Assembly (NCBI GenBank): GCA_019279435.1
Contig: JAAALK010000287.1
Span: 63,181,144 to 63,245,143, forward strand
Source: Zizania palustris
Lineage: Eukaryota; Streptophyta; Magnoliopsida; Poales; Poaceae
Direction: 5' to 3'
Length of the DNA stretch: 64,000 bases
Shown here: piece after piece, positions 11,801 to 22,866 of the stretch
Layout of the letters: each line of letters starts with the position of its first letter
Position numbering within the stretch: position 1 is the stretch's first letter
Program-made: the position numbers and the translations under genes
The notes under the pieces: generated by a model
Seen by the model: the letters and a program-made list of their open reading frames with translations, nothing else
Told to the model about the DNA's origin: nothing
The model's database searches: none

Positions 11801-12157
11801 CCGACAGGTTGGCCCCACCTGTCAGTGGCTCAAGGCTTGGGCTGGGCTGGGCTGAGGGAGGTTTCGGGGTTGAGGCCCATTAAGGATTAAAATTGATTTC
11901 TGATTTAAAATAATTCCAGTAATTCGAATATTTGATTAAGGGTTGAATCACTGTTGATAAAAATTTGTAAAAATTCCTAAAATTATATCTTGGCCTCTAG
12001 TTCATCTCATAAAATTTTCAAGTCCAAATTTTGAGTATTTCTCCCTGTTTGGCTTTATTTGGGTTCTTTTGTGAATTTCCCTTTAATAATAAATCCAAAA
12101 ATGATTTAAATAATACTTTCTTTTTATTTTATTTCTTTTAATTTCTGGGGTTTTACA
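8851..12157 (-). repeat. 5' LTR of Gypsy-N
   Basis: This is the 3307-bp partner of 3523-6829, same length, differing at roughly two dozen bases. In element sense it starts TGTAAAACC and ends GGGGCGCGACA. A TATA-like TATTTAAA lies at 11379-11386 (minus) and a perfect 11-bp-arm hairpin at 11649-11673. The short frames inside are non-coding by all signs. Confidence 0.96.
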
Positions 12158-12594
12158 CCTAGTCTCCTATGCCACTTCCAAAGCTCAGAAGTCGAATGTG
12201 CAACAAGGCAGTGAGAAGATCGAGACGACTCAGAAAAATCAGCTCCAAAAACTCTCCCAACTCTAAAGATCTTACACACCACAATGCCATCAGAATTGAG
12301 CACTTGCGAAGTATCGCGATGAAATCGCACTTCGAAGCCCTCATCAAGCAACTGAGATACGGACAGCAAATTGTATCCCAGGTTTTCAACCAAAGCAACA
12401 TCTTTGAGAGTGAAATTCGAGTTAATTCTTACCACACCTTTACCTTTCACTCTACTCCTTCGATTGTTTCCGAAGGTGATATGTTCCCTTTGCTTGGTTG
12501 TGGTGAGGCTGGAGAACCAAGCTGCATCTCCGGTCATGTGGCGTCAACAACCGGAGTCTATGATCCACGTGCCCTCCAAGCCTCGATCTGTCGC
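12158..12594 (-). pseudogene. Copia-A protease and start of pol (5' portion, interrupted)
   Basis: This continues in the same frame as gag after its TAG. It encodes the retropepsin DSG active site (WIIDSGC) followed by RHMTGDAAWFSS, ITFGNNRRSRVKGKGVVRI and LLSVSQLLDEGFEVRF, then the start of the zinc region (LWKWHRRLG). A TGA at 12544-12546 replaces the Ser codon of GCSRH seen in Copia-B, and the Met before DSG is Ile. The gypsy insertion cuts it directly after WHRRLG; the rest of pol resumes at 3522 downward. Confidence 0.9.
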
Positions 12595-15057
12595 CTACAC
12601 ACGATAAGAATGTCTCGATCGCTCAGTGCTGGGGTGAGTGAAATAATGACGAGGCATCCAGCACTGAGTGAGACGAGTAGTAGGCACAGTAAAAGCAGAC
12701 GGTCTACGCACATAATAATCAGAATGATGCAAAGTGCGAGGTCTACCTACATGCTGTGAACGAACAACATGTCGAGGTCTCCTACTCTGACGAGGTACAA
12801 AGTTACTCGCCCGAGGTCTACCACCATATGGAACATGGTGAACACCTCGAGGAGTAAAACCTCTCCGAGAAGCACGAGGAGCCTCAAAAGCAGGACGATA
12901 GTAAAACTCAGACTCATGCATACATAAAGATGGGTAATGCATGTCCTGGTAACTCATCGCCTGAGAGCGTCGCTCATCCTTGATGCGACGAAAATAGAAC
13001 CCAACCAAATGACCCGCCCGCTGACAGTAGGAACAGTGAAAAACTCTCCTGGGGGCACTCTCATGGGTCACAGGAGCAACTCTCACAGGCTCCTTGGGTT
13101 TCTTCTGAGTGGTTTTCTTGGGAGGATTTTTCTTGGCAGGAGGTGTGGTTTTCTTTGGTGGATGGGTAGGCTTTTTGGCTGGTGGGGTGTCTAACAGAGC
13201 TCTCTCTTTCTCTAGGGTAGTGGGAGAGGTGAAAACAGTTTTGGTCTTACTGTCTGAAGGTATCCTCTCAAAACCCAAACCTAGAGCTACCCCTGCTCTA
13301 TCAGCACACAACTTGGTCTTGGCCAAGAGCAAATCCATCCTACCCTTTCCCTCAGTGCATTTATTAACCACGGAAAGGAGGTATTCATTTTCAGACATGA
13401 GGTTTTCAGCTCGCTCTCTGACAGTGCCTAGCTGGTCCTTAAGGGTGATGCAAGTGTCACACACAGGCTGCACATCCTTAGAACTACCGGCCCTCTCCAA
13501 TCTAGCCTCTAAATCATGAACATGCTTATCACGTAAAATAATGCTATCGCGTAATAAAGAGCAGTTCATGCAATCAATAATATCATGAGGTCTAGAATCC
13601 ACCTCCAAAAGCTGCTTCTGTGCAGTCTCAAGCTCAGAAAGAGTTTGAGCATGAACAGAACGCAACTGAGCAAGCTCACTCATGACAACAGAACAAGACT
13701 CACATTCAGCATCATTAAACTTAGACTTAAGCATGGCATATTCAGTAGAAACATTTTCTAGCCTAAGTCTAAGGTCTTTTCTTTCTCTAGCGGCTTGCAC
13801 AAGTAATCTATCCTGACCAAGCACTACTTCATTCAGCTCATCTAATTTAATTAGTAGCTGGTCAGATGATAGGTTTACCTCAGATGAGTCAAGCTCATCG
13901 CCGCTGTGATCACTGTCGACCATGAAGCAAAGGCTGGTGAAGTCTCGTCCCTTCTTGTGCTTCTTGTCCTCCTTCCTTGGGGACTCCTCCTCCTCAGAGC
14001 TCGACTCCTCAGTTGAGGATGTGTCGATGTCGCTGAGAGCAGCAACAAAGGCTCTGGAAGCGGCCTTGGCTACTTTCTTAGCCATCTTGCCGCGCTTGCC
14101 CTTCACAAAAGGCTTCCTCTCCTTTTTGTGGTATTTGGGGCGCTCACTCTCATCTCTCTTTTTGAGCTTAGGGCAATTAGCCTTGATGTGAGAAGTGTCA
14201 CCGCATTCAAAACAACCACCAAAACCACTTCTCCTCTGATCCCGTCTCTCATGATGAAAACGAGTGAACCTCCGGGCAATGAGAGCAAGCTCATCATCAG
14301 CTAGAGTGTCCACCTGCTCCTTTGTGATGGAGACCAGAGAAGACAAAGCAAAACCATCTGCAAAAACACAAGTACCAGATGTGCTTGGTTCTGCAGTGGT
14401 GCCACGGCTAGTGCTAGAAACCAATGCCAATGGCTGTGGAAAAGAGCTTCTGTGCACAACAAGAGATGCCTTGGCAATCTCTGTGGACTTCAGCTTGCTA
14501 AAGAGTTCATCGCAGGTCAAAGTGTCATAACCTGTGGACTCCTCAATGCTGGATATCTTTACTTCCCATATGCTACGGTCAAGAGCATAGAGAAGCTTGA
14601 TAGCCCTATCATGATCACTGTAAGCAAGCGTCCCGTTGGATCGCAAGTTACTCACTATCGCGTCAAAGCGAGAAAACATGGCATCTATAGATTCACCAGG
14701 TGCCTGCACAAACAGCTGATACTGTTGATTGTAGGTGCTTTGGCGCCTGGCCTTGATCTGAGTAGAGCCCTCATGAAAGACAGTGAGCGTTGTCCAAATC
14801 TCCCTAGCAGTCCTAAGGTGCTGCACCCTATCGAACTCACTTCTACTCAAACCGATGAACAGTATATTTCTTGCCTTGGAATTGGCATTATACTGATCCT
14901 TCTCAGTCTGAGAGGTGCGAGTCTCAGGGATGGAGTATTGTGAGTCCACAATCTCCCAAATTGCATTTCCTTGGCTTAACAAGTAAGCCTCCATGCGCAC
15001 CTTCCAGTATGCAAAGTCTGTCCCATCGAACAGAGGAATTTTACTGCCTCTATCCAT
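12595..15057 (-). CDS. Copia-A Gag (820 residues, intact)
   Basis: This is the capsid/nucleocapsid precursor of a SIRE-like copia element. It starts MDRGSKIPLFDGTDFAYWKV, with the copia gag core to about residue 200. A first CCHC knuckle (CFECGDTSHIKANC) is near 282-296. A Lys/Glu/Ser-rich acidic stretch follows at about 330-400, then a long coiled coil to about 580. A Pro/Lys block (PPAKKPTHPPKKTTPPAKK) precedes a second knuckle, CSYCQRAGHLVGFY, near 674-687, where the last zinc ligand is Tyr instead of Cys (Copia-B keeps Cys). It ends at TAG after RHSYRV, and pol continues in the same frame. The ATG follows the primer site by about 40 bases. Unusually long for copia gag, as expected for this lineage. 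Confidence 0.92.
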   Translation of the reverse strand: MDRGSKIPLFDGTDFAYWKVRMEAYLLSQGNAIWEIVDSQYSIPETRTSQTEKDQYNANSKARNILFIGLSRSEFDRVQHLRTAREIWTTLTVFHEGSTQIKARRQSTYNQQYQLFVQAPGESIDAMFSRFDAIVSNLRSNGTLAYSDHDRAIKLLYALDRSIWEVKISSIEESTGYDTLTCDELFSKLKSTEIAKASLVVHRSSFPQPLALVSSTSRGTTAEPSTSGTCVFADGFALSSLVSITKEQVDTLADDELALIARRFTRFHHERRDQRRSGFGGCFECGDTSHIKANCPKLKKRDESERPKYHKKERKPFVKGKRGKMAKKVAKAASRAFVAALSDIDTSSTEESSSEEEESPRKEDKKHKKGRDFTSLCFMVDSDHSGDELDSSEVNLSSDQLLIKLDELNEVVLGQDRLLVQAARERKDLRLRLENVSTEYAMLKSKFNDAECESCSVVMSELAQLRSVHAQTLSELETAQKQLLEVDSRPHDIIDCMNCSLLRDSIILRDKHVHDLEARLERAGSSKDVQPVCDTCITLKDQLGTVRERAENLMSENEYLLSVVNKCTEGKGRMDLLLAKTKLCADRAGVALGLGFERIPSDSKTKTVFTSPTTLEKERALLDTPPAKKPTHPPKKTTPPAKKNPPKKTTQKKPKEPVRVAPVTHESAPRRVFHCSYCQRAGHLVGFYFRRIKDERRSQAMSYQDMHYPSLCMHESEFYYRPAFEAPRASRRGFTPRGVHHVPYGGRPRASNFVPRQSRRPRHVVRSQHVGRPRTLHHSDYYVRRPSAFTVPTTRLTQCWMPRHYFTHPSTERSRHSYRV

Positions 15058-15100
15058 GTCGCCAACAGATCACAAAACCGGTTAAGGTCAACTGGTGATC

Positions 15101-15119
15101 TTAACCCGCTCTGATACCA
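15101..15119 (-). other. Primer binding site of Copia-A
   Basis: The minus strand reads TGGTATCAGAGCGGGTTAA, two bases after the LTR end. It matches the Met-tRNA 3' end and is identical to the Copia-B site. Confidence 0.92.
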
Positions 15120-15121
15120 AT

Positions 15122-17188
15122 TGTTGGACCGGAAACGGCGACCAGAGGGGGGTGAATGGGAGCTTTTAAAATTTTGGGCTAAAAACTTAGCCTTCAGTTT
15201 TAATCCTGTCTTCTGCGGAACAGGCTTCGAACACAACCTTCGAAGGTCTGGTTCGGAGGTGCTTCGACAGCTTCGAACACAGGCTTCGCAGGAGCAAAAG
15301 TTTGAAGCCAAGAAGACTTCGCTCCGCTAACAACCCTCGGAAATCTACTCTGCTAAGTCAGTGCAGGCTCCGCACACGGGGTGCTTCGAGCAGGCTTCGC
15401 ACTTCACCCTTCGTATGAGTGGACAGCCCTCTGAGGACTTCGACCAAGTACTTGGCGGCAGCAACTGGTGCTGGGCTTCGTACACGAAGGTCTACACGCA
15501 CACAAACAGACTACGCTAAGGGCTTCGACACAAGAAGCAAAACGGGCCTCGATCAGGACTTCGCTAGTAAGCTGTGAGGTCTGTCCTCAAGTTACACAGA
15601 GCGACAGCACACTGAAAAAACACACTTCGCACAAAACACCCTTCGCCTAGACAGGCTTCGGTGCACTATACTAGCGAGGTATGTAACGCGAGCTCAAGCA
15701 AAAAGCACAAGGAAGCAGGGCTTCGCCGCTTGAACAAGGAACACAATAAAATGAACTCTGGATGAATATAACGAGGTATGTGGCTACAGGAGCTCAACAG
15801 TAAATGCTCAAAGTGTTAAATGTTACCTACCGAGCCCCCATATTTATAGCCCACAGTTCACCCAAAGGAAGTGACTACTTTACCCCTAGGGTTTACAAAG
15901 GATTTGACTCTACAGAACTAAGGGGTACAAAAGGTAGTCCACCTTTATTCTGGAGGCTTCTCTGTCAGCTATGCAGAGGGGACAGTGTCAGCCTTTTACA
16001 GAACAGACAGTGTCAGCCTTTGCAGTCTTTGACCTTCTGGAATCCTCCCTTCGCACGCGAGGGTGCGGTAGCTTCGGTGAGAAGCCTAAAGCCAGATGGC
16101 CTTCGCTTCGCCGAAGATAGCCTTCGATACAGTGACGGTTTTGAGCCGAAGCCGTCAAAGCCCTTGGGCCTTCGCACCAACACCTCCGGAGTGGACCACC
16201 ACGGCTTCGCAGCTTCACCCAGCTCGAACTCCGTCAGTCCGTGTACCGAAGCCATGCAGGCCGAAGCACCTCAAGTCAACCTTGCTCCGGAGCTAGCCTT
16301 GCTCCGAAGCCTTCCACCCTCCGAAGCCCCACCTTCGGAGTACCACCCTTCGAAGTCCCTCCTTCGTCCAAGGCCTCCGCATGAAGCATTCCATGAGCAC
16401 TTCATCGCAGTGTCTCTCCCCGAGCACACTCCTCGACGAGCCTCACCCGGACCATGCCTTCGATGCGCCTCGACTTCTGAGACCTTCGTCGGGTACCTTC
16501 GAATGTCTCCCTCCGGAGCACACTTCGAATGCCTTGCCTCCGCAGAGGACTTGATCCAACCAACTCCGAAGTCACTTCATTCGGAGTACCTTCGAAGTGC
16601 CTCACCTCCGAGGACTTTGTCTCGGAGTACCTTCACCCGGAGCCACGCTCCGCACTCTCTGCCTTCACCTGGCACGTCTCGACCCGAGGACCGACTCGGA
16701 CCACCTTCGCAGCCACCGTGACGGAGCTCCCCGCTCCCCTGGCATCAGGCCTCCCGCTTGACCCAGGTTCACCTGCTGCGAACCTTGTCCGTCGCCTCCG
16801 AAGTCCCTGCGCACCACAGACAAACAGACAAGTGTATCCAGTACTCCGGAGACCTCTCCGGGTTAGCAACCTCCGGCACACACTCCGGTGTACCGCCCAA
16901 AGTACCGAAGCCTTCGGTACGAACCCAGTCATCGTGTACTGTCGGACCCCTCCGACGAGCACACTCCGCTGCACAGATGCAGCAACCAAACACCGAACAT
17001 CCTTCGGTAAAACCACCTCCGAACACCCTTCGGAGGTACCACCTCCGAACACCCTTCGGAGGTACCACCTCCGAAACCCCTCCGAAGGTACCTCCCTCCG
17101 AACACCCTTCGGAGGTACCCTTCGAACAGAGGGTAAAAAGCCTGTCAATCACTCATCACAAACACTGAAACCAACCCTTGGTTTCTCA
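15122..17188 (-). repeat. 5' LTR of Copia-A
   Basis: This repeat is about 2.07 kb, reading TGTTGGACC to GGTTTCTCA on the plus strand (TGAGAAACC to GGTCCAACA in element sense). It is homologous over its length to both Copia-B LTRs. It is packed with CTTCG/CGAAG and TTCGGAGG-type motifs, especially 16050-17130. Confidence 0.95.
15841..15848 (-). promoter_or_regulatory. TATA box of Copia-A LTR
   Basis: The minus strand reads GGGCTATAAATATGGGGGC, a consensus TATAAATA. About 40 bases upstream (element sense) is TAAACCCTAGGGGTAAAG, which contains an AAACCCTA telo-box-like sequence. Both are conserved in the Copia-B LTRs. Confidence 0.65.
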
Positions 17189-19500
17189 GAAACTATGTCA
17201 TCAACAGTCTTCTTGATCAACCTGTGCAAGGTATTGACCAACACCTCAGACTTATTGATGAGAGCATGATGAAGAGCGTTATCAACGGTTTCCTAAAAAT
17301 TGATCCACAGACTCTCGCCCCGCTGAGCGATCTACCCAACCATGGCTGGTTTCGGCAATTGGTTCCTTTGGACAGGACCAGATTGAGTTATGCCAAAGGC
17401 CTCGAGACACAATCTCTGGTAATTTTCTACGTGATCTTATATCTCCATCGTTTGTTCATCGTTTAATGCTTCCATAGTGACCGAGATGATGTTATTGCTG
17501 TCAACTTCGCCCACCATGGATGAATGCTCCGAAGGGTGTCCCACCGGGTGTGCCAAACATCTTGTTGGTGTATTTTTTGGTCACACGCGTGGCCTGGGAG
17601 GTCTGTTTAACTCTAGTGCAGGTCCTACAATCTTAGAGAAAAAAGGTTTTGAGCGTGCTAATCAGTTTGATCCTGCAACTAATAAGGAATAAGAGAAAAT
17701 AACGTTAGTAGCAAAGCCAATCGGCTATCAAGACTATGGCTGCGGTGAGAATAAAACAACCGAGTAAATGCGTCAATCGGCCAGAAGGCCGATGACCATG
17801 ACAACACAATCGGGCTGAGCACAACATCAACCGATAGGATAAAGTCCTTGCACGTAAAGGTCGATGAGTACCTCCTAGATGCATGTAGAATATGACGTAG
17901 AATTAAAGATAACCTATCGGCTTGTACTCCGACAGAAACTATACTTAGCATACCAAACAACGTATCTATATCATCAAAACATCGTAACTGCAAGATCGGA
18001 CCTAACCAAGATAGTTGCTAATTACGAGAAATAAATAACACTTCAACGCATTGGGTATAATTTATTTAGATGGACGGTATACAGCATGAACCGGATACAA
18101 TAGAACGAGATATCGAATCTAACCGATGAATCCTCGAACTATGACACCTAACTCACATCAATCTAAGAGATCAAAGCGATGCAGACGCCTTAGACCTAGC
18201 AAATATACAAATATAAACTAGCGATCGCACTAACCGGGCCGATGCCTTAAGAGATCGATACGATGCAGCCTTGATGAATATTGACCTAGCCGATGTGACC
18301 ATTAGGGTGGCAGGACTCACCTCTTTGCCGAAGATTGGAATGATGCAGCCCAGTTCCGAGTGCCAAGCCCCGTCGAGATTAACCTTGGGAACCCAAGGAT
18401 GGCGATGCGCCGAAAGAGTAGTTTTGTTGTGGTTGATTGTGTGTCCTAAACCTAGCTAATTATATACACATTTATAGTCTGGAGACTTGCCGCCCAAGTA
18501 ATCTATGTTGTAACCGATTCTGAATCATATTTATCTTCTCTTCTCTCTATCGGCTCCTTAATATTCGATCACATTGTAACGATATGGACAGGCTTCTTTG
18601 TCCACTTTTGACCGAACTTATTTGACTTCCGTTTATCGTGCGGCATCTTTGACCATCTTGGAGTCAATAGTATCCATATTTTAATCGATCAAATTCGATT
18701 AATAAAAATATTGTGAATGGTACATATAGACATGCACCACAAATATAATCAATTAAAATTTTGTGAATTGAAAATAATCAATCAACCAAACAAATATTTA
18801 TATTTCTACTTTAGCAATGAATAGAAATATATGCGGTGGTTATTTTTCTGTTCTACAGCTCAATAATATACTTCTAGAGCAACAATATACAATGTTACAT
18901 ACTCATATTATGCACATATGCTCTATTGCTTATATAACTATGAGTGAGTGTATAAATAAAACCATTTTCACAACTACTTCAAGAATTTGTTCAAATTCAA
19001 ATCAATTTTTTGCAAATAAAAAGTAAATGACAATTTAATCATTCTACTATCTAGTACTACTAGAAAACTCTCATTAATTTAAGTGTTTTATAATTATATA
19101 AAAAATAAATAAATCACACATATTAATGTAGTTATGTAATGTCATCTTAAATTTCTAATAGTCTAACCTACGTGAAATCCTAAAAGTGATATGATATATC
19201 TATTTTTATATCTGCATTCAGATATTTGTTTCTATATCTATATTTACCAAATGAATTCAAATGTTTTCACTCATCATCCATATTTAATTTAAATACAAAT
19301 GTGAATATCCACATTTACCTGTTATTGAATACTAATACAAATAATTTGGATATTTTTGCATCCTTATCCGTCCCTACTACAAGGACTACACAGATCCGAT
19401 TTTCAAAGGCATTAATTTCACCTCGATCCCTGTATAAATTCGTCACGTACAGTGAGTGCATCGCTAGTTGTCATGTGATTGTACCTAATGCGTCGATCGG
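17189..19500. other. Degenerate repeat remnants and AT-rich spacer
   Basis: No intact gene is seen. About 17189-18560 is moderately GC-rich with repeated ATCGGC/GCCGAT words. It resembles an old, decayed LTR-retrotransposon leader or LTR, possibly minus-sense, but I found no coding domain or clear ends. About 18600-19440 is AT-rich with short frames that look random. The last bases are the 3' flank of the epimerase gene. Confidence 0.4.
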
Positions 19501-22500
19501 TCATAGGTCCCTGGCAATGGCCCTGAGAGCGTCCTGCACGTAGGGGTATCTGTAGGAGAAGCCCAGTTGCTTGGCCTTCGCAGGAAGAACCTTTTGCCCT
19601 TCCAGGACCTGAACACATACAACCATGCGTGCATCTGGCGGTCAGTTTTGATAGATCCAATTAGTTAATATATAACGTGGCTGATTATTACTCCTACCTT
19701 GCTACTACATGTAGTGAATGGAAAACAAAACTACAAAATGAATTATTGTTGTTATTACCACTGAAGCGCCTTCGCCGAGCACCGCTTTGAGGGCTAATTC
19801 CGGCACCGGCAGCCAGGAGGGCCGGCCGACGACTCGCCCTAGCCGCTCGCACATCTCCGACATCCGCACCGGGTTTGGTGCCGTTCCGTTGATCACGCCT
19901 AAGTAGACAGTATTAATTGCGATCAGACCTACTTGGTTTAGTTTGATCCATGCTCATCATGCATTGCATCCTCTCAAAATTCTTATTGCACGTACTGCAA
20001 AATATGTACCTTGATATGTGGGGTTCTTAAGAGATTCATAGATAAGGTCCACCAGGTCGTCCAGGTGAATCCAGGAAAACCTGTCGAATCAACATATATA
20101 TATGTTTTATTAGTTCGACCAAACCGGTCTTAATTGGTGAATTAATGAAACAATCTATTATCTATCTACAGTAGTAATCAATCACGCGTGTGCGTACCAT
20201 TGCTGTCCCGTTCCCAGGGGGCCACCGGCAAACATCATGAAAAGGGGAATCATCTTGGCTGCATAATTATCGGATCAGCAGCTATATGATATATAAGTAT
20301 GTGGTTGGGTAGACTATAACATAGCAGTTAAGATATTAGTAGAATTGGATTTATACCTAGTTATTATTTATATGTGGTAAATTTTAAGCACCATTCATTT
20401 TTATAGATCTAACAGCTACGATTAAAAGATGTCGATGCCATGTCTTACCTTCTAAGAGGTTTACCTTGATCTAACAGCAACCATTAAAAAATCAACATCT
20501 TACCTCCTAGAGAGGTAATATGCCACTTTATTTTTTTTCTATCCAGATTAATTCTCTCTCTTAGTGGTAAAAGATGTACTGTAAAAGAGACTGTATATGT
20601 ACATAATCTTTCTAATCTCTCCACGAGACCACGACTCCTATATATATACTTGTCTACGTGCTCAATGCAATATAATCTATATTTGTCATATCTCTCTTCT
20701 GTACAATTCAACAGCTAGCTAGAGGCACCAACTAATGATTGAATTGCATTGAGACCATCCAAGAGCAAGTGAAGGCAAAGAAAAGCAAAATTGGAGTATT
20801 AATATTTGCATACCTAGAGCACCGCCGTCCTTGCCCAGAACAACCCCAATCCGGAGAAGCACAAGCCTGACATCCTCTTGGTTTACTTGGCATGCCCTGG
20901 CCTCCCATTCTCTACACACCTGCAAATTAAAACAGGGCATTCATGCATGCTGATGCTGTTGCTGCTGGCACTAACTGAATTGTATGGTTCATGATCCATC
21001 GATCTTACCTCTGCTAGGTAGTCATTGCCTGATGGACTTGACTCATCGAAACTACGGATCTCACTGGTACCTGCATGAATAATGCATTCAATTAATTAAG
21101 ACGTGCTCGTAGTTAATCACCTAGTACCAGGATTCATATATACTTTGTACTCACCGTAGTAGCCAATGGCTGTTGCGCTGACAAAAACTGAGGGACGAGC
21201 ACTAGCGCTGGCACTATTTATGTAATTCACCACCTTCAACAAACATATCAAATTATTATGATAATCAATCTCAATATACGAGTGTGTGATGGAGTGACAT
21301 GAAGGGCTTTTACTCACCTTTGATGTAACGTTGATTCGGCTCTCCTTGATTTCCCTCTTAATCTGAGACCATCCATCAATTAATTAGGCTAGATGACATC
21401 AAATTTCATTTATCTTAGAATGAATGAATGTCCTATCATATCGGCATAACGATTTTCAAACTAAGGGGAGGAGGCATGAAGAGGAAAGGCAACAAGTATG
21501 TTTTGCCATAAATGGATCATACATACTACTTTTCCTGTTATCTTTTACTTTCATCGTCCCCATTGTTATCATAATATCATGAAAGCATTCATAACAAGAA
21601 ATCCAATATTATAGTTTTCACATTAGCAGTTGAGATTTAGAAGGGCTGGCAGCACTAGCTAGTAGAATAAGCTGAGTAGTCCCACAGCAGCAGTAACAGA
21701 TTTAGAAGGGTTGGTGGCACTAGCCAGATATCAAAAAATCAGAGTCAATTGTTTTGAGCATGAAACATTGAAACCATCAAATCTCCCTAAAATCTTCAAA
21801 GGGAAGTGTCCTCTTGGACAGCTCCGGTCCCATCCTCCGCTGTCTCCAGCATTCTCATTGCCACAAAGGGAACCCATCTCTCTTCTTGCTCTAGTAAGTT
21901 TTAAGGATTCTTCAGTAAAGTTTTTGGAGGTTTTAGGAGGGCTTGTCCGAAAGGTTGTCGATGATTTTGGTGTGGGCTTTATGGTCCCAAATCCCAATTG
22001 TAACTTGTTCGGGGAATCGATAATACTAATTTGCGTGTACCGAAGTTGATCAGCAGTGTGGCTAGCTATCTCTTGTGGTAGTCCAAGGTGTAGAACTTCT
22101 TTGCTATGCATTGGTAGATCTTAGATCATTTCTTATAACAACAGGGTTGTAGTATAATTTAGCATGCTTTGAAAAAAACCGAACTGGCCAACTAGTTATG
22201 GGCACAAACCTCAGGTGACCACCTTGTGCTTATGGGCATGCCTGCCAAGTTAACAACAGCAGTGGAGCCTTTGATGCATTTTTCCCAGTCCCCCTGTTCG
22301 GCAATTGTGACTCCCGGGCAGGTGGAAGCTGCAATAGCAGCACGCATATCACATACGCGTCATTAACTCAGTGCACCAAAAAAGCAAAATTAAGCCTCGA
22401 TTTCGATTGATTAGGGTAGATATTGGCAGTAGAAGTGTCAGATGATGTTGATTCTTGCAGTGCGCATGCATATATACTTGTTGCCTTGGCTGAAACTCTG

Positions 22501-22866
22501 AATATATTACCTTCTTACCCGGAAAAACTGAAGTGGCCTTGCTGGCGGACCGCGTTAAGACACAAACCTTGTGATCGTCTGCACACACAAAAAAAAATGA
22601 TATTACAGTAGTGAAATCGCATCGCTGCCTGCCAGTTGGAGCTTGTGTGTGCGGTTGATTACTGCATACTTACCGGAGAGAAGCTTTTGGACCAATCTGC
22701 GGCCAACAAAACCGGTGGCGCCGGTGATGGAGACGGTCATCGCCGGGGCTGCATCCGTGCTGAGACTGCAGCAGAGTGCCCCGCGCCTGGCCACCGCCGC
22801 GCGGGGCCTGAGTGGCTTCAGCCTGGCCGGGTGGGGAAGAAGCAGGTGGTGCGCTACGCCGCCCAT
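19501..22866 (-). CDS. GC1: SDR39U1-type epimerase, chloroplastic (GIANT CHLOROPLAST 1 / SulA-like homolog)
   Basis: Eleven exons give 347 residues, the usual plant length: 22674-22866, 22519-22578, 22210-22328, 21318-21362, 21155-21233, 21009-21070, 20814-20919, 20198-20258, 20010-20080, 19759-19898 and 19501-19608. All introns are GT-AG and phases agree. The first 40 residues are Arg/Ala/Ser-rich, like a plastid transit peptide. The Rossmann motif TGATGFVGRRLV follows, then VNLAGMPISTRW, VSATAIGYYG, LLRIGVVLGKDGGAL, FSWIHLDDLVDLI, VINGTAPNPVRMSEM and the C-terminal LPAKAKQLGF region (DUF1731 type). The Arabidopsis homolog is an inner-envelope-associated protein that influences plastid division; an enzyme substrate is not established. 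The start is the first ATG; the sequence upstream in frame has none. It is divergently placed to the GPI-protein gene. Confidence 0.93.

Larger units (their letters stand above)
3523..12157 (-). mobile_element. Gypsy-N: internally deleted Ty3/gypsy (Tekay/Del-like chromovirus) element, gag-only
   Basis: This is a complete insertion with two 3307-bp LTRs starting TGTCGCGCCC and ending TTACA on the plus strand. The internal region is only about 2.0 kb. CCTAG lies immediately on both sides (3518-3522 and 12158-12162) as the target duplication. In element sense (minus) it has a Met-tRNA primer site, an unknown ORF, a chromovirus-type gag and a polypurine tract. Protease, RT, RNase H and integrase are missing; only the last residues of a chromodomain remain. 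It must therefore depend on enzymes from an autonomous relative. The LTRs differ at roughly two dozen positions by eye, indicating a young insertion. Confidence 0.95.
1..17188 (-). mobile_element. Copia-A: SIRE/Maximus-like Ty1/copia retrotransposon, truncated by window edge and interrupted
   Basis: The minus strand gives, in order, an LTR ending in CAACA, a Met-tRNA primer site, gag, protease, integrase, reverse transcriptase and RNase H. This is the Ty1/copia order (integrase before RT). The SIRE/Maximus assignment is inferred from the large gag with two CCHC knuckles and a long coiled-coil region, and from the long non-coding stretch after RNase H. The 3' LTR lies beyond position 1. The element is closely related to Copia-B (38228-49078) and runs in the opposite direction. 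It is disabled by a TGA in protease, an 8.6 kb gypsy insertion and a one-base insertion after RT. The base after its LTR starts GAAAC, but the matching left duplication is outside the window. Confidence 0.93.

Noticed and set aside
15804..17269. Plus-strand frames of 246-305 codons rich in Pro, Ser, Thr and Arg
   Set aside because: They arise from the stop-poor CTTCG/CCGAAG repeats of the Copia-A LTR and reappear in every copy of the LTR. No domain or conserved start is visible.
19054..19072. Sequence TACTACTAGAAAACTC resembling a CACTA terminus
   Set aside because: It lacks the leading CAC, has no subterminal repeats, and no partner end is seen.
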